The notes under the pieces are model-generated. The model ran no database searches and had not been told where the DNA came from. It worked only from the letters and a program-made list of their open reading frames with translations. A stretch of 64,000 bases of DNA, taken from assembly GCA_003215295.1 (NCBI GenBank), contig QCKN01000001.1, positions 62,001 to 126,000 on the forward strand, in the 5' to 3' direction. This DNA comes from Prochlorococcus sp. AG-409-P03 (GTDB taxonomy: Bacteria > Cyanobacteriota > Cyanobacteriia > PCC-6307 > Cyanobiaceae). The position numbers and the translations under genes were made by a program. Below are positions 30,458 through 40,650 of this stretch, piece after piece (within the stretch, counting starts at the first letter, position 1; every line of letters starts with the position of its first letter).

Positions 30458-31195
30458 ATGAGTGAAGAAGTTCCTGTCACATCAACCGATCCGGCTAATG
30501 ATGGTTTAGCGAGCTCTGTATCAAAGAATCAAGACCTTCCTGTCAATGAAGACAGTGTGGAAGGGGAGGAGCTTTCTTCAGAAAGAAATTATGATCAGGA
30601 AGAGGAAATTCATCCACCTGAGTCAAAGCAACCTGTAGACAATGAAGCTCGCTTAGAGCAGCTCGAAAAAGAACACGAGACATTGCGGACTCAGTATATG
30701 AGAATTGCTGCTGATTTTGATAACTTTCGCAAGCGTCAAACCCGTGATCAAGATGATTTACGGTTGCAATTAACTTGTAATACCCTTAGTGAAATACTCC
30801 CAGTTGTTGATAATTTTGAGAGAGCTCGTCAACAATTAGACCCGCAGGGAGAAGAGGCTCAAGCTCTTCATCGAAGCTATCAAGGTCTTTATAAGCAACT
30901 TGTGGATGTTTTAAAACAGTTAGGAGTGGCTCCTATGAGGGTCGTAGGACAAAGTTTTGATCCCACTCTTCATGAGGCAGTTTTACGAGAGCCTAGTAAT
31001 GACCAGCCTGAAGACATAGTTGTAGAGGAATTACAACGTGGTTATCACCTGAATGGTCGCGTTTTACGCCATGCTCTAGTGAAAGTTTCTATGGGGCCAG
31101 GTCCTCAGAAAGATGTACTGGATCACCCAGATCAACCAATCTCTGATTCTGATTCACCTGAGGAAACTTCTCAAACTTCTAACCATGAAAGCTGA
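30458..31195 (+). CDS. grpE: Nucleotide exchange factor GrpE
   Basis: Releases ADP from DnaK in the Hsp70 cycle. The 245-residue product has an acidic disordered N-terminus (about 1-65), a coiled-coil and the GrpE core: [25 protein letters not shown] and the C-terminal beta-domain [13 protein letters not shown], then [18 protein letters not shown]. The stop overlaps the dnaJ start (TGATG), so the two co-chaperones are translationally coupled. The 175 bp upstream show no CIRCE-like inverted repeat, so HrcA control at this point is not supported. Confidence 0.96.
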   Translation: MSEEVPVTSTDPANDGLASSVSKNQDLPVNEDSVEGEELSSERNYDQEEEIHPPESKQPVDNEARLEQLEKEHETLRTQYMRIAADFDNFRKRQTRDQDDLRLQLTCNTLSEILPVVDNFERARQQLDPQGEEAQALHRSYQGLYKQLVDVLKQLGVAPMRVVGQSFDPTLHEAVLREPSNDQPEDIVVEELQRGYHLNGRVLRHALVKVSMGPGPQKDVLDHPDQPISDSDSPEETSQTSNHES

Positions 31196-32322
31196 TGTCT
31201 GACTATTACGACTTGTTAGGGGTCAGTAGAGATGCTGATGGCGACACTCTGAAAAGAGCCTATCGGCGTTTAGCACGTCAATACCATCCTGATATCAATA
31301 AAGATCCAGGCGCTGAAGATCGATTTAAGGAAATAGGACGTGCTTATGAAGTCCTTGGAGATCCACAGCAACGTGCGCGTTACGACCAATTTGGTGAGGC
31401 TGGTTTAGGTGGCAGTGGAATGCCTGATATGGGAGATATGGGTGGTTTTGCTGATCTTTTCGAGACTTTCTTTAGTGGTTTTGGAGGCAGCCCTTCGTCC
31501 GCTGGTCGTTCTCAGCGTAGTGGACCTCAGCAAGGAGATGATCTTCGCTATGACCTCACAGTTGATTTTCAGCAGGCAGTCTTTGGACAGGAACGAGAGA
31601 TAAAAATTCCTCATTTAGAGAGTTGTGATACTTGTAGAGGAAGTGGAGCAAGGGCCGGGAGTGGCCCGACCAGTTGCTCTACTTGTGGAGGCGCTGGTCA
31701 AGTGAGACGTGCTACTAGAACTCCTTTTGGAAGCTTTACGCAGGTTGCCGAATGCCCTTCATGCAGTGGATCAGGACAAGTGATTTCTGATCCTTGTTCT
31801 ACGTGTGGGGGGCAAGGAGTTAGGCAAGTTCGAAAAAAATTACGGATAAATATTCCAGCTGGTGTTGATACTGGGACTCGTTTACGTGTTTCTGGTGAGG
31901 GGAATGCAGGCCTTCGCGGAGGGGCTGCAGGTGATTTATATGTCTTTCTAAAGGTTAAAGCTCACCCTAAGTTACATCGTGATGGTTTGACTGTACATTC
32001 TGAGATTAATGTAAGTTACTTACAGGCGATTCTAGGAGATACTATTGAGGTGGAAACAGTTGATGGAGTTTCCAGTTTGGAAATTCCAGTTGGCACTCAA
32101 CCCAACGCTACTTTGACTTTGGAGAATAAAGGTATTCCCAAGCTGGGAAATCCTGTAGCTAGAGGTAATCATTGTGTTTCAGTTAATATAAAATTACCTA
32201 CTCGTCTGTCAGATAAAGAACGTTCTTTACTTGAAGAATTAGCTAGTCACCACTCCGCCAAAGGTCCTCAACACCATCATCATAATAGCGGACTATTTTC
32301 TCGGTTATTTGGCCAACAATGA
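31195..32322 (+). CDS. dnaJ: Chaperone protein DnaJ
   Basis: Hsp40 co-chaperone that stimulates DnaK ATPase. The 375-residue product is a type A DnaJ: J domain with HPD at residues 31-33, glycine/serine-rich linker (about 70-115), and a zinc domain with four CxxCxGxG-type repeats ([32 protein letters not shown]). Two C-terminal substrate domains follow, and the end is histidine-rich. dnaK itself is not in the window. Start overlaps grpE and the stop overlaps the tusA-like gene (ATGATG), a tightly coupled run. Confidence 0.96.
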   Translation: MSDYYDLLGVSRDADGDTLKRAYRRLARQYHPDINKDPGAEDRFKEIGRAYEVLGDPQQRARYDQFGEAGLGGSGMPDMGDMGGFADLFETFFSGFGGSPSSAGRSQRSGPQQGDDLRYDLTVDFQQAVFGQEREIKIPHLESCDTCRGSGARAGSGPTSCSTCGGAGQVRRATRTPFGSFTQVAECPSCSGSGQVISDPCSTCGGQGVRQVRKKLRINIPAGVDTGTRLRVSGEGNAGLRGGAAGDLYVFLKVKAHPKLHRDGLTVHSEINVSYLQAILGDTIEVETVDGVSSLEIPVGTQPNATLTLENKGIPKLGNPVARGNHCVSVNIKLPTRLSDKERSLLEELASHHSAKGPQHHHHNSGLFSRLFGQQ

Positions 32323-32567
32323 TGGAAAATACTCCATCTGGTTCGCAACATATTGATTTGAGAGGTACTCCCTGCCCACTTAACTTTATTCGGTGTAAGT
32401 TAGCACTTGAACATTTGCAGCCCAATGAATATTTGGAGATAGAAATAGATAAAGGTGAGCCAGAGAATATGGTTTTACCTGGTTTAAAAGAAGCAGGCCA
32501 TCATGTGCAAATTATACATGAAGATTCGACATGGATAAAGTTTTTGGTGGTGTGTGGTGCCAGGTAA
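32319..32567 (+). CDS. TusA-family sulfurtransferase-like protein
   Basis: Small protein of 82 residues with the SirA/TusA fold pattern. The [19 protein letters not shown] segment carries the active-site cysteine of the CPxP motif, here CPLN, and the end is [14 protein letters not shown]. TusA relays sulfur for tRNA 2-thiouridine and other cofactors; partners here are unknown. The fourth residue of the motif is asparagine rather than proline. Start overlaps the dnaJ stop and its end overlaps the rsgA start by 14 bp, so it is embedded in the chaperone-ribosome maturation run. Confidence 0.9.
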   Translation: MMENTPSGSQHIDLRGTPCPLNFIRCKLALEHLQPNEYLEIEIDKGEPENMVLPGLKEAGHHVQIIHEDSTWIKFLVVCGAR

Positions 32568-33483
32568 AGCTTCTGGACTTGAAGGAATAGTTGTAGCTAT
32601 AAAAGCCAATTATATTCTTGTGAATATTCATGGTCAGCAAGTAGAAAAGAGCAGTCAGTTTATTCACCAAGATAAAGAAGTAAAGTTATTGCTATGTACT
32701 CGACGTAATCGACTAGTTCATCATGGAATTACAATAAATGTAGGAGATAAGGTTTCTCTTGAATCAGTGGACTGGATAAATAGAAAAGCCGTTGTTAGTG
32801 ACGTACTACCTCGGGAAACTTTGCTCTTACGTCCTCCAGTGGCAAACGTAACAGATGTAATTATTTTGCTATCGGTTGTGGAGCCAGAATTTAACTTTGA
32901 TCAGGCTAATAGATTTTTATTGACCGCGGAACAGAGCACATTGAATGTAAGTTTGGTTTTAACTAAAAGAGATTTGATTAAATCTATAGAGCTTAAGAAT
33001 CAGCTAGACCGGCTTCAAAATTGGGGTTATCAACCACATAGTGTATCCATAAAAAACGGATATGGGATACCTGCTTTTTTGGAACATCTTAGGAGTTGTA
33101 AGATAGCAGTATTTTGTGGGCCGTCTGGCGTCGGAAAAAGTAGCTTATTAAATTATTTACTCCCTAACAATTCTTTAGCAGTCGGTGAGCTATCTGGCCG
33201 TTTAAAAAGAGGAAGACATACCACTAGGCATGTTGAATTGTTTTCATTAGGTAATGGCACTCTTGTAGCAGATTCTCCAGGTTTTAATAGGCCTGAGTTA
33301 AATATTAAGCCAAGTGGTCTTGCAACATTATTCCCTGAAATGAGAAATCAGATTAAGGGTAATTCCTGTAAGTTTCGCAATTGTTTACACCGTGATGAAC
33401 CAGGGTGTGTAGTTAGTAAGGATTGGGAAAGGTATTTATATTATAGACAATGCTTGGATGAAATAATTAGCTCTCCTCATTAA
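32554..33483 (+). CDS. rsgA: Small ribosomal subunit biogenesis GTPase RsgA
   Basis: Circularly permuted GTPase that aids late maturation of the 30S subunit. The 309-residue product has an OB-fold N-terminus, then G4 TKRD (about 137-140) before G1 GPSGVGKSS (189-197) and G3 ADSPGF, the order that defines the permuted family. A zinc finger near the end has C-x5-C-x-H-x5-C ([14 protein letters not shown]). Start is a GTG at 32554 (or 32557), overlapping the tusA-like gene. The 3' end overlaps the convergent ybaB gene by 17 bp. Confidence 0.95.
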   Translation: MVPGKASGLEGIVVAIKANYILVNIHGQQVEKSSQFIHQDKEVKLLLCTRRNRLVHHGITINVGDKVSLESVDWINRKAVVSDVLPRETLLLRPPVANVTDVIILLSVVEPEFNFDQANRFLLTAEQSTLNVSLVLTKRDLIKSIELKNQLDRLQNWGYQPHSVSIKNGYGIPAFLEHLRSCKIAVFCGPSGVGKSSLLNYLLPNNSLAVGELSGRLKRGRHTTRHVELFSLGNGTLVADSPGFNRPELNIKPSGLATLFPEMRNQIKGNSCKFRNCLHRDEPGCVVSKDWERYLYYRQCLDEIISSPH

Positions 33484-33814
33484 TACCTGGAAGATTAAAA
33501 TTAAGCCCTCCGGTAAGTTCTTCCATTCGCTCTTTCATCGTTTCTGTGGATTGATTATAAGCAGCTTTAAGTGCATCTATTATGGCTTTTTCAGTTACAG
33601 TTTGACCTTCTACGAATAAAGAAGGGTCAAGACTGACTTTTAACGGTTCTTGATTTCCAGATAGCCAGATGTTTGCTCTCCCATCTTCATTACTACCTTT
33701 GATCTCCATTGCTTCCAGCTCTTCTTGTAATTTTTGTGCATCTTGTTGAATTTGCTGAGCTTTCCGAAAGGCATCGGTTAGTTGTCCGAAATTTGGGAGT
33801 CCGAATGCTGCCAT
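33467..33814 (-). CDS. YbaB/EbfC-family nucleoid-associated protein
   Basis: DNA-binding dimer of the YbaB/EbfC family. The 115-residue product has the [21 protein letters not shown] helix (about 8-28), the [19 protein letters not shown] strand region, and the C-terminal [20 protein letters not shown] helix, in the family order. Usually encoded near recR or dnaX; here it heads the murB-murC strand block, 35 bp downstream of murB. The last 17 bp of the gene overlap the end of rsgA on the opposite strand. Confidence 0.93.
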   Translation of the reverse strand: MAAFGLPNFGQLTDAFRKAQQIQQDAQKLQEELEAMEIKGSNEDGRANIWLSGNQEPLKVSLDPSLFVEGQTVTEKAIIDALKAAYNQSTETMKERMEELTGGLNFNLPGINEES

Positions 33815-33849
33815 GAATTTGGGGTGCAGGTAACCAGGATAAAGTTGTG

Positions 33850-34731
33850 TTAGAAGCCAAGTTTTTTGACTTCAGGGTGCAGTACTACACCATAAGCTTT
33901 ATGTACCTCTGTCTGTACTAATTCTATTAACTCTTTTATATGTGATGCCTTCGCTGCTTTTTGGTTAACAATAAAGTTTGCATGAATTTTGGAGATCTCT
34001 GCTCCACCGATTTTGTAACCTTTTAGACCTACATTTTCTATTAATTTCCCTGCTTTTAGAGGCTCTGGGTTGCGAAAAATACTTCCACAACTAGGCAAAT
34101 GATAGGGCTGAGTGCTGATGCGGTGGTGAAGGTTTTCGTTAGTTAATTTTATTACTTGAATAGGATCGTGTCCTGGCTCTAGTTGAAATTGAGCTGATAA
34201 AACAACTAACTCTTCATCCTGAAGTTTACTATATCTATATGCAAAGTGAAGATCTTTGTTGGTTAGTTCGAAAGATTTACCACCCCTTATTGGAATGACT
34301 TTTATTGCTTTTAGGCAATTTGCTATGCATCCCCCTTGAGCTCCTGCATTCATTACGATTGCTCCTCCAACCGTACCTGGGATGCCTACTGCCCACTCTA
34401 GTCCATGCAATCCTTCCTTTGCGGCTCTTCTGGCTAAGGTTGGTATCGATTCACCAGCTAAGGCTTGAATTATTCCAGTTTTGGTATTGATAGAACTCCC
34501 TTGTAATCTTCTTAGGCAAACACTTAAGCCTTCAAGTCCAGAGTCATTGATTAAAAGATTTGACCCTGCCCCTAAAATTTGACATTGAACGTTGTTGCTT
34601 TGACTCCATCTAATTAATTCTTTGACTTCACTTTCATTTTTTGGTTCTGATAGTAACTCAGCAAGTCCACCAACTCTTAATGTTGTAAAGTTTGAAAGTG
34701 TTAATGATTTACTTAATCTGATATTCTTCAA
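33850..34731 (-). CDS. murB: UDP-N-acetylenolpyruvoylglucosamine reductase
   Basis: FAD enzyme giving UDP-N-acetylmuramate for peptidoglycan. The 293-residue product shows [13 protein letters not shown], the FAD-binding [15 protein letters not shown], the [19 protein letters not shown] segment, the YRYSKLQ motif, and the catalytic serine in [11 protein letters not shown]. The missing third domain insertion makes it the shorter type II MurB. It starts three bases after the murC stop, so murC and murB form an operon. Confidence 0.96.
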   Translation of the reverse strand: MKNIRLSKSLTLSNFTTLRVGGLAELLSEPKNESEVKELIRWSQSNNVQCQILGAGSNLLINDSGLEGLSVCLRRLQGSSINTKTGIIQALAGESIPTLARRAAKEGLHGLEWAVGIPGTVGGAIVMNAGAQGGCIANCLKAIKVIPIRGGKSFELTNKDLHFAYRYSKLQDEELVVLSAQFQLEPGHDPIQVIKLTNENLHHRISTQPYHLPSCGSIFRNPEPLKAGKLIENVGLKGYKIGGAEISKIHANFIVNQKAAKASHIKELIELVQTEVHKAYGVVLHPEVKKLGF

Positions 34732-34733
34732 TT

Positions 34734-36179
34734 TTATCTATCCATGCTTTTTTGCATCTTGAATGCACTAGCTTTCTCTCTAAGTTTATCCCAGATGCGA
34801 TTTATATTTCCTGCACCCATTGTTATAATCAGATCATCTATATTGGTATTAGTCTCTATCAGAGCTGTCAATTCATCTAGTGATGATGTTGTGTAGATAG
34901 GGATTTTTGAGTTGTATTTACGGATGCTCGAGGCAAGGGTTTTGTTGTTAATTCCTTTTATAGGTTCTTCTTGAGCACTGTAAATTGGTGCAATCAGAAC
35001 ACAGTCTGCTTTAGATAGCTCAATAGCAAACTCTTCTATAAATTGGGCTGTTCGACTGTAGCGATGTGGTTGGAATGCAACTACAAGTCGTTTTGGATGA
35101 CTCGGGAGTAGAGTTTCACCAGTAGCAACAATTAGCCTTGCCATACTAATTGTTGCATTAACTTCGGTTGGATGATGTGCATAATCATCAACTATGTGAC
35201 GTCCTTTCCATGTCCCTCTGAAGTCGAATCTCCTTTCAGGTGATTTGAGCAAAGAGACAGCTTGCTGTAGCTTCTTAAAAGGCATCCCGGAAACTCGACA
35301 GACAGATATTGCAGCAATAGTGTTGTTCAGGTTATGTATGCCCGGCATTGGTAGTTTTATTGAACCAGTAAGGTGTCCATTTTCGTAGACCTTGGCAATA
35401 GTTTTGCTTCCGCTAACACTAATTGGTAAAGCAGCAAAATCTACACCTTCAGAGGTTTTGGTGGACCAGGAGATTGAAGCCTTTATGTGTTTTTTGATAA
35501 CCGAAGAATCGTAATTTGCTAGTAACACCTCACAGTTTTTGGCAAAGATTTGCATTGTTTCTATTAATGCCTCAAGGTTTGGATAGTGATCTGTGTGATC
35601 TAGCTCTATGTTTGTAATTAATCCCAGCTTTGCTTTGAATTTGATAAGACTTCCGTCCGATTCATCAGCTTCTGCTACTAGAAATCTTCCTTGGCCTGCG
35701 TGCGCATTTGAGTTGAAGTAAGGAATTACTCCTCCAACCACTGCTGTCGGGTCTTGATTAGTCAGAGCTAATAAGGTTGAGATAAAGGTGCTTGTTGTGG
35801 TTTTCCCATGACTGCCTGCGACAACAATGCTTGGTTGTTCTTGAATAAGGGTCGATAGAAGATCTGAACGATGCCATATTTTTATTTGTGCTTTTTTTGC
35901 CGCTTGTAGCTCTGGATTGCTACTTCCAATAGCTGAGCTAGTCACTATCAGAGGTTTCTTAGTGCTGCGTTGGAGGATGGTCTGTAAATTTCCTGCTGTT
36001 TGCTTTGTAAAGACTTCTATCCCTTCATCCATTAACGAGTGCAGGTTTGTACTTGCTCTGTGGTCTGATCCAGATACGGAGAAGCCGCGCTTAGCCATTA
36101 TCCGGGCTAATGCTGACATTCCAATGCCCCCAACCCCTATGAAGTGAATGTGATCCTGACTGGCTATCAAACTTGGCAA
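34734..36179 (-). CDS. murC: UDP-N-acetylmuramate--L-alanine ligase
   Basis: ATP-dependent ligase adding the first L-alanine of the peptidoglycan stem. The 481-residue product has the N-terminal HFIGVGGIGMSALA, ATP loop GSHGKTTTS at 122-130, EADESDGS, ITNIELDHTDHY, and the C-terminal DDYAHHPTE and FQPHRYSRT motifs. Start is a TTG at 36179, 198 bp from the divergent gap2 gene. Together with murB it is the only peptidoglycan precursor pair in the window; PBP2 at 57022 acts later in the same pathway. Confidence 0.97.
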   Translation of the reverse strand: MPSLIASQDHIHFIGVGGIGMSALARIMAKRGFSVSGSDHRASTNLHSLMDEGIEVFTKQTAGNLQTILQRSTKKPLIVTSSAIGSSNPELQAAKKAQIKIWHRSDLLSTLIQEQPSIVVAGSHGKTTTSTFISTLLALTNQDPTAVVGGVIPYFNSNAHAGQGRFLVAEADESDGSLIKFKAKLGLITNIELDHTDHYPNLEALIETMQIFAKNCEVLLANYDSSVIKKHIKASISWSTKTSEGVDFAALPISVSGSKTIAKVYENGHLTGSIKLPMPGIHNLNNTIAAISVCRVSGMPFKKLQQAVSLLKSPERRFDFRGTWKGRHIVDDYAHHPTEVNATISMARLIVATGETLLPSHPKRLVVAFQPHRYSRTAQFIEEFAIELSKADCVLIAPIYSAQEEPIKGINNKTLASSIRKYNSKIPIYTTSSLDELTALIETNTNIDDLIITMGAGNINRIWDKLREKASAFKMQKSMDR

Positions 36180-36229
36180 TTAACGTTCTTCTAGAAGAGT
36201 GAAAGATAGGTCAGTCTTCATGTATCGGC

Positions 36230-36258
36230 TTGACAGCTTAATTTTTTTTCAGTCAAAT
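36230..36258 (+). promoter_or_regulatory. Sigma70-type promoter candidate for gap2
   Basis: TTGACA (36230-36235) is a perfect -35 element; 17 bases later TCAAAT (36253-36258) matches four of six -10 positions. It points to gap2, about 120 bp downstream. A second well-formed -10-like word, TATGAT (36336-36341), lies closer to the gene without a matching -35. Confidence 0.45.
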
Positions 36259-36377
36259 TCATGTGGTGAAAAGCTTTTTGCACTGGCGAGTCACTTTTGT
36301 TGCTTTGCAAAATGGGGAAATGAACCGCATTTCTGTATGATCAGCGCCCAATGAGTTTGCGGTAAGCCGCTTTTGAA

Positions 36378-37400
36378 ATGACCCTGCGTGTTGCGATCAA
36401 TGGATTCGGCCGGATTGGTCGCAACTTCATGCGTTGTTGGTTGAGTAGAGGCTCAAACACTGGGATTGAAGTTGTCGGCATCAATGTGACGTCTGACCCC
36501 AAGACCTGTGCACACCTTTTGAAATATGACTCGATTCTTGGGCAGATCAAAGATGCTGAGATTAGTCATACCGATGACACTTTCATTATCAATGGCAAGA
36601 AGATTAAGTGTTTTTCTGATCGGAATCCTTTGAATCTACCTTGGAAAGAGTGGGGAATAGATTTGGTGATTGAGTCGACGGGTGTCTTTAATACTGATGT
36701 AGGAGCCAGTAAGCATCTTGAAGCAGGTGCGAGGAAAGTAATTTTGACTGCACCTGGTAAAGGAGATGGTGTTGGTACATACGTAGTTGGTGTAAATGCG
36801 GATCAATATCGACATGATGATTTCAACATTCTTAGTAATGCAAGTTGTACAACAAATTGCTTGGCTCCAATAGTCAAAGTTCTTGATCAGACTTTTGGAA
36901 TTAATAAAGGTCTAATGACAACTATTCATAGTTATACGGGAGATCAAAGGATTTTAGATAATAGTCATCGAGATTTGCGACGCGCTCGTGCCGCAGCAAT
37001 GAACATTGTTCCCACTTCTACTGGTGCAGCAAAGGCTGTTGCTCTTGTATATCCACAGATGAAGGGCAAACTGACTGGTATTGCTATGCGTGTTCCAACT
37101 CCAAATGTTTCAGCAGTCGATTTAGTTTTTGAGTCCGGTCGTAGTACAACAGCGGAAGAGGTAAATGGAGCCCTCAAGAAAGCCTCTGAAGGCTCAATGA
37201 AGGGGATTATTAAATACGGGGATTTACCCTTGGTTTCTACTGATTATGCAGGGACTAATGAATCTACGATTGTTGATGAAGCATTAACGATGGCTATTGG
37301 GGATAACATGATTAAAGTCCTTGCTTGGTATGACAACGAATGGGGTTATAGCCAAAGAGTAGTTGATCTTGCAGAGATTGTTTCTAAGCAGTGGAGATAG
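36378..37400 (+). CDS. gap2: Glyceraldehyde-3-phosphate dehydrogenase, Calvin-cycle type
   Basis: Reduces 1,3-bisphosphoglycerate in the Calvin cycle, with NADPH or NADH. The 340-residue product has the nucleotide fold start [17 protein letters not shown], the catalytic cysteine 157 in [34 protein letters not shown] with the catalytic histidine nearby, and the end [16 protein letters not shown]. The long insert-free form and the THSYTGDQR segment fit the cyanobacterial Gap2 group, not glycolytic Gap1. Upstream are a TTGACA-type promoter and a long leader. CP12-type regulation cannot be read from the gene itself. Confidence 0.95.
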   Translation: MTLRVAINGFGRIGRNFMRCWLSRGSNTGIEVVGINVTSDPKTCAHLLKYDSILGQIKDAEISHTDDTFIINGKKIKCFSDRNPLNLPWKEWGIDLVIESTGVFNTDVGASKHLEAGARKVILTAPGKGDGVGTYVVGVNADQYRHDDFNILSNASCTTNCLAPIVKVLDQTFGINKGLMTTIHSYTGDQRILDNSHRDLRRARAAAMNIVPTSTGAAKAVALVYPQMKGKLTGIAMRVPTPNVSAVDLVFESGRSTTAEEVNGALKKASEGSMKGIIKYGDLPLVSTDYAGTNESTIVDEALTMAIGDNMIKVLAWYDNEWGYSQRVVDLAEIVSKQWR

Positions 37401-37456
37401 CGGTTATTCAATCATTTTAAAGTGATGGATTAATTCATATTTTTCTTTTCATAAGA
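37401..37456. terminator. Possible bidirectional terminator between gap2 and thiL
   Basis: The 56 bp between the two convergent genes contain ATCATTTTAAAGTGAT, an imperfect inverted repeat with G-U pairs, followed by a T-rich stretch (ATATTTTTCTTTTC). It is weak in G/C, so this is a tentative call based mostly on the convergent position. Confidence 0.35.
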
Positions 37457-38440
37457 TTAGCTTGAAAAGTGATGAAATTCATTGTCTTCTTTTATTTCAT
37501 TTTTGTTACCCCAAAGGACTTTTGATGATCCGTTTTCCATTTTCCCAATGCATTTGCTTGAAGGCCAGCATCTGAGAAATGCTTTTGCCCAACTTGCAGG
37601 AAGACTTACAACGAGTTCGAAGTCTTCTCCACCATTGAGGCACCACGAGTTCCATTGAGAACCTGAAGGCCAATCCTTATGTCTAGGGAGCTGGGTTTCT
37701 TCGATAACAGCTTGGCAATTGCTGCTATCGCAAATGCTTTCGATGGCTCGTAAGAGGCCATCACTACTGTCAGTTCCTGCTGCTCTGGATGAGATGTTGC
37801 TAGGTTTGCAGTTTTTGAGAGCTTTGATTGCTTCAAGTGGAGGCTCAGGTCTTTGATGAGCTTTGATTGCTAGGGATTTCAATTCGCTTGGAATGAGTCG
37901 GTTATCAATCATGGTCTCTGATTGCAGGAGAGCTAGTCCTAGTCGACTCAGCCCATGAGATCCCGTAGCTATGAGCCAGTCACCTGGTAAAGCATTGCCT
38001 CGATGAAGTCTTATTTTCCCTTGACTTCCGATTGCTGTAATTGCTAACACTTTTTCTTTTCCTTGAGAACAGTCTCCTCCAATTAGCTGGCCACCATAGA
38101 AATCAAGAGCCTCTTTCATCCCAGAATAGACACCTTCTACCCAACTCCATTCGGTTGAAGCTGGCGCGACCAGTCCCACTGTGATGCCTAAGATTTCATC
38201 TACTCCACTAGAGGCAAGATCTGAGAGGTTGGTTGCGATTGCTTTCCAGCCAACATCTTCAGGTGATGTTGTGATTTGGCTGAAGTGGGTGCCATCTACG
38301 AGTAGATCTGTATTGACGATTAGCTCTTTATTTTTTTCACGTATTAATGCAGTGTCATCATCAATCTGTCCAGGCGGCATAAATTTTCGAAGGCGATCAA
38401 GAACTTCTCTTTCACCAAGCTGAGATAGGGTTTCTTCCAC
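37457..38440 (-). CDS. thiL: Thiamine-monophosphate kinase
   Basis: Last step of thiamine diphosphate synthesis: phosphorylates thiamine monophosphate. The 327-residue product has the PurM/SelD-like fold motifs DDTALI near residue 28, LLVDGTHF, AIATNLSDLASSGV and GGDCSQG, plus the C-terminal AGTDSSDGLLRAIE and LNGGEDFELVVSLP. Length is usual. It starts eight bases after the upstream cyclophilin gene stop on the same strand, so both are probably read together. No TPP riboswitch is visible at the head of that unit. Confidence 0.95.
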   Translation of the reverse strand: MEETLSQLGEREVLDRLRKFMPPGQIDDDTALIREKNKELIVNTDLLVDGTHFSQITTSPEDVGWKAIATNLSDLASSGVDEILGITVGLVAPASTEWSWVEGVYSGMKEALDFYGGQLIGGDCSQGKEKVLAITAIGSQGKIRLHRGNALPGDWLIATGSHGLSRLGLALLQSETMIDNRLIPSELKSLAIKAHQRPEPPLEAIKALKNCKPSNISSRAAGTDSSDGLLRAIESICDSSNCQAVIEETQLPRHKDWPSGSQWNSWCLNGGEDFELVVSLPASWAKAFLRCWPSSKCIGKMENGSSKVLWGNKNEIKEDNEFHHFSS

Positions 38441-38448
38441 TCTAGAAA

Positions 38449-39537
38449 CTACGCGTGTGGAAGTAATCGGTCTGCACCGTCTATGACTTTGATTGCCTTA
38501 ATTTGGTCATCAACGCCTAGTTCTTGCAGAATTTCATTGCCTTCAACTACATAGCCAAAAGCTGCATTCCTTCCATCGATTAGGTTTCTTCCCGCTGGAT
38601 TGAGTTCTGCTTCATATAGGAAGAAGAAGAACTGTGATGATCCGTCATCTACTGCTTGGCTCGAATGAGCCCATCCCATGGTTCCAACTGTGGCGAAAGG
38701 AAGGATAGAAGTTTCAGTATATAAACCAAGCTCTTCGAAGGTTTGATTATAAATAGTTTCTCCTTTCCCTGGAAGGCGGATTTCTAATGGTACATGGCGC
38801 TCTTGTTTTGTTTCTGGATCTATATATCCAACTTCTGGCCCTTTCGGGTCTCCTGTTTCTAGTACATAAAATTCTTCAGCTCTAGAGATTGGAAGGCCAT
38901 CATAAAAACCTTTCAGAGCTAAATCTATAAATGCACCTGCTGTTAATGGTGCATTATATCCATCTATAATTGCATTCAGATTGCCTTGAGTTGTTTCTAT
39001 TAAGACAGTTGCTCTTCCTAGCAATCTAGGGAGAGAGTTGAATTCTTCAGGAATTAGATAAGGGAATTCATCCGATAAGAGTAATGCTTCTAGTTCACCA
39101 ACTTGCTTTAAACATTCACGACGCTTCTCAATGAAGCTAAGTTTGTCTTTTTTTGTGGCTAGCTCGCTCAGTATTTCAAGATCTATTTTTAACGTGCCCA
39201 AGATTGTCTCAGCTTCATTCCTTCGTGCCTCAGGTAAAGATTCGAGTATTTGATTCTTCCTATTGCTGACAAGAAACTCACTCGATGATGCTGCTTTATT
39301 GACTGCCGGCCATCGATTACTTCGCACTAGGTCACTTGTGTCTTCTAGTTTATGTTGTATCTCTCGAAGATCTTTTTGTTCTATAGGGAGTGCATTTCGG
39401 AGGATTGCATAGGGATCCTTCACTGCATTTCCAGGAGGTAGGGCTGCGATTGCAGGGTTCCCAAGGGGTAGGAAGAAGACGGTAAAGGCTGTTGTAAGAA
39501 GGAATTTTAGGAATTGGGAATATGTCATAGGGATCAA
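38449..39537 (-). CDS. Lumenal cyclophilin-type peptidyl-prolyl isomerase, TLP40/CYP38-like
   Basis: Exported 362-residue protein. A signal peptide (hydrophobic residues about 9-33, cleavage near AIAALP) is followed by a helical bundle (about 45-175) and a cyclophilin domain (about 180-355) with [35 protein letters not shown] and [12 protein letters not shown]. This two-part layout is that of plant CYP38 and spinach TLP40, lumen proteins needed for photosystem II assembly. Several isomerase catalytic residues differ from classic cyclophilins, so it may act as a chaperone. Function in this organism is inferred from architecture. Divergent from efp with 55 bp between the starts. Confidence 0.88.
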   Translation of the reverse strand: MIPMTYSQFLKFLLTTAFTVFFLPLGNPAIAALPPGNAVKDPYAILRNALPIEQKDLREIQHKLEDTSDLVRSNRWPAVNKAASSSEFLVSNRKNQILESLPEARRNEAETILGTLKIDLEILSELATKKDKLSFIEKRRECLKQVGELEALLLSDEFPYLIPEEFNSLPRLLGRATVLIETTQGNLNAIIDGYNAPLTAGAFIDLALKGFYDGLPISRAEEFYVLETGDPKGPEVGYIDPETKQERHVPLEIRLPGKGETIYNQTFEELGLYTETSILPFATVGTMGWAHSSQAVDDGSSQFFFFLYEAELNPAGRNLIDGRNAAFGYVVEGNEILQELGVDDQIKAIKVIDGADRLLPHA

Positions 39538-39592
39538 TGGTGGATGCAGGACTTTCGCACAGACTTATGATCGCGTGATATGTGTCATAGGA

Positions 39593-40153
39593 ATGATCTC
39601 CAGTAACGACTTCCGGACTGGCACGACCATTGAGCTGGATGGTGCAGTATGGCGAGTGATTGAGTTTTTGCATGTCAAGCCAGGCAAAGGCTCAGCCTTT
39701 GTACGTACAAAGTTGAAATCGGTACAGGGAGGGAATGTGGTTGAAAAAACCTTCCGTGCTGGTGAAATGGTGCCTCAGGCATTGCTTGAGAAATCCACTT
39801 TGCAGCACACTTACATGGAAGCAGGAGATTATGTATTTATGGATATGTCTACCTATGAGGAAACGAGGCTTACGGCGCAACAAATTGGTATAAGTCGTAA
39901 GTATCTCAAAGAGGGTATGGAGGTCAATGTGGTTTCCTGGAATGGGACTCCTCTTGAAGTGGAGCTTCCTAATTCTGTTGTTCTCGCAATTAAGGAGACT
40001 GATCCTGGTGTGAAAGGAGATACAGCTACTGGTGGGACAAAACCTGCCATCCTTGAAACTGGTGCTCAGGTAATGGTGCCGTTATTCATTTCTGTAGGTG
40101 AGAAAATCAAAGTTGATACCCGTAATGACAGTTACCTTGGCCGAGAGAACTAA
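39593..40153 (+). CDS. efp: Translation elongation factor P
   Basis: Relieves ribosome stalling at proline runs. The 186-residue product from the ATG at 39593 begins [10 protein letters not shown], the standard EF-P start. An in-frame GTG at 39575 would add six residues not seen in the family. The loop VKPGKGSAF puts Lys32 at the tip that reaches the peptidyl-transferase centre; the modification enzyme is not visible nearby. The stop overlaps the accB start (TAATG), so the two genes are coupled, a pairing seen in cyanobacteria. Confidence 0.97.
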   Translation: MISSNDFRTGTTIELDGAVWRVIEFLHVKPGKGSAFVRTKLKSVQGGNVVEKTFRAGEMVPQALLEKSTLQHTYMEAGDYVFMDMSTYEETRLTAQQIGISRKYLKEGMEVNVVSWNGTPLEVELPNSVVLAIKETDPGVKGDTATGGTKPAILETGAQVMVPLFISVGEKIKVDTRNDSYLGREN

Positions 40154-40650
40154 TGACTATTCAGCTTGATCACGATGAACTTCATCGCTTGTTAGCTGCT
40201 TTGGCTGACAGTGATATTCAAGAGTTTCGCCTAGAAGGAGAGGATTTCCGTTTGGAGGTCAGGCGGAATCTGCATTCTCCTGGAGTTATTGCTTCTAGTT
40301 CTTCCCAGCCATTGGAAGAGACTGTTGCGAGCAATCCGCCTCAGTTAATTGTTGACACCCCTCCGACGCCTGGAAACCCTCCTCCAGCTGTCCCCGCGAC
40401 CCGTGCAGATGTTGTTGATATAACAGCTCCTATGGTAGGAACCTTTTATAGAGCTCCAGCGCCTGGTGAACCTTCTTTTGTGGAAGTTGGGACTCGAATT
40501 GGGGTTGGTCAGACTGTCTGCATTTTGGAAGCTATGAAGTTAATGAATGAGTTGGAATCAGAAGTAAGTGGGGAGATTCTTGAAATTCTTATAGAAAATG
40601 GAACTCCTGTTGAGTTTGGTCAGGTATTGATGCGTGTTAAGCCGTCTTGA
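40153..40650 (+). CDS. accB: Biotin carboxyl carrier protein of acetyl-CoA carboxylase
   Basis: Carries biotin between biotin carboxylase and carboxyltransferase in fatty acid synthesis. The 165-residue product has an N-terminal helical region, a proline/alanine-rich flexible linker (about 45-85, several PP pairs) and the lipoyl-like domain with the biotinylation motif EAMKLM, lysine 129. The start ATG overlaps the efp stop. The last 31 bases overlap the 3' end of the convergent pdxA gene, so the two transcripts share antisense sequence. Confidence 0.96.
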   Translation: MTIQLDHDELHRLLAALADSDIQEFRLEGEDFRLEVRRNLHSPGVIASSSSQPLEETVASNPPQLIVDTPPTPGNPPPAVPATRADVVDITAPMVGTFYRAPAPGEPSFVEVGTRIGVGQTVCILEAMKLMNELESEVSGEILEILIENGTPVEFGQVLMRVKPS

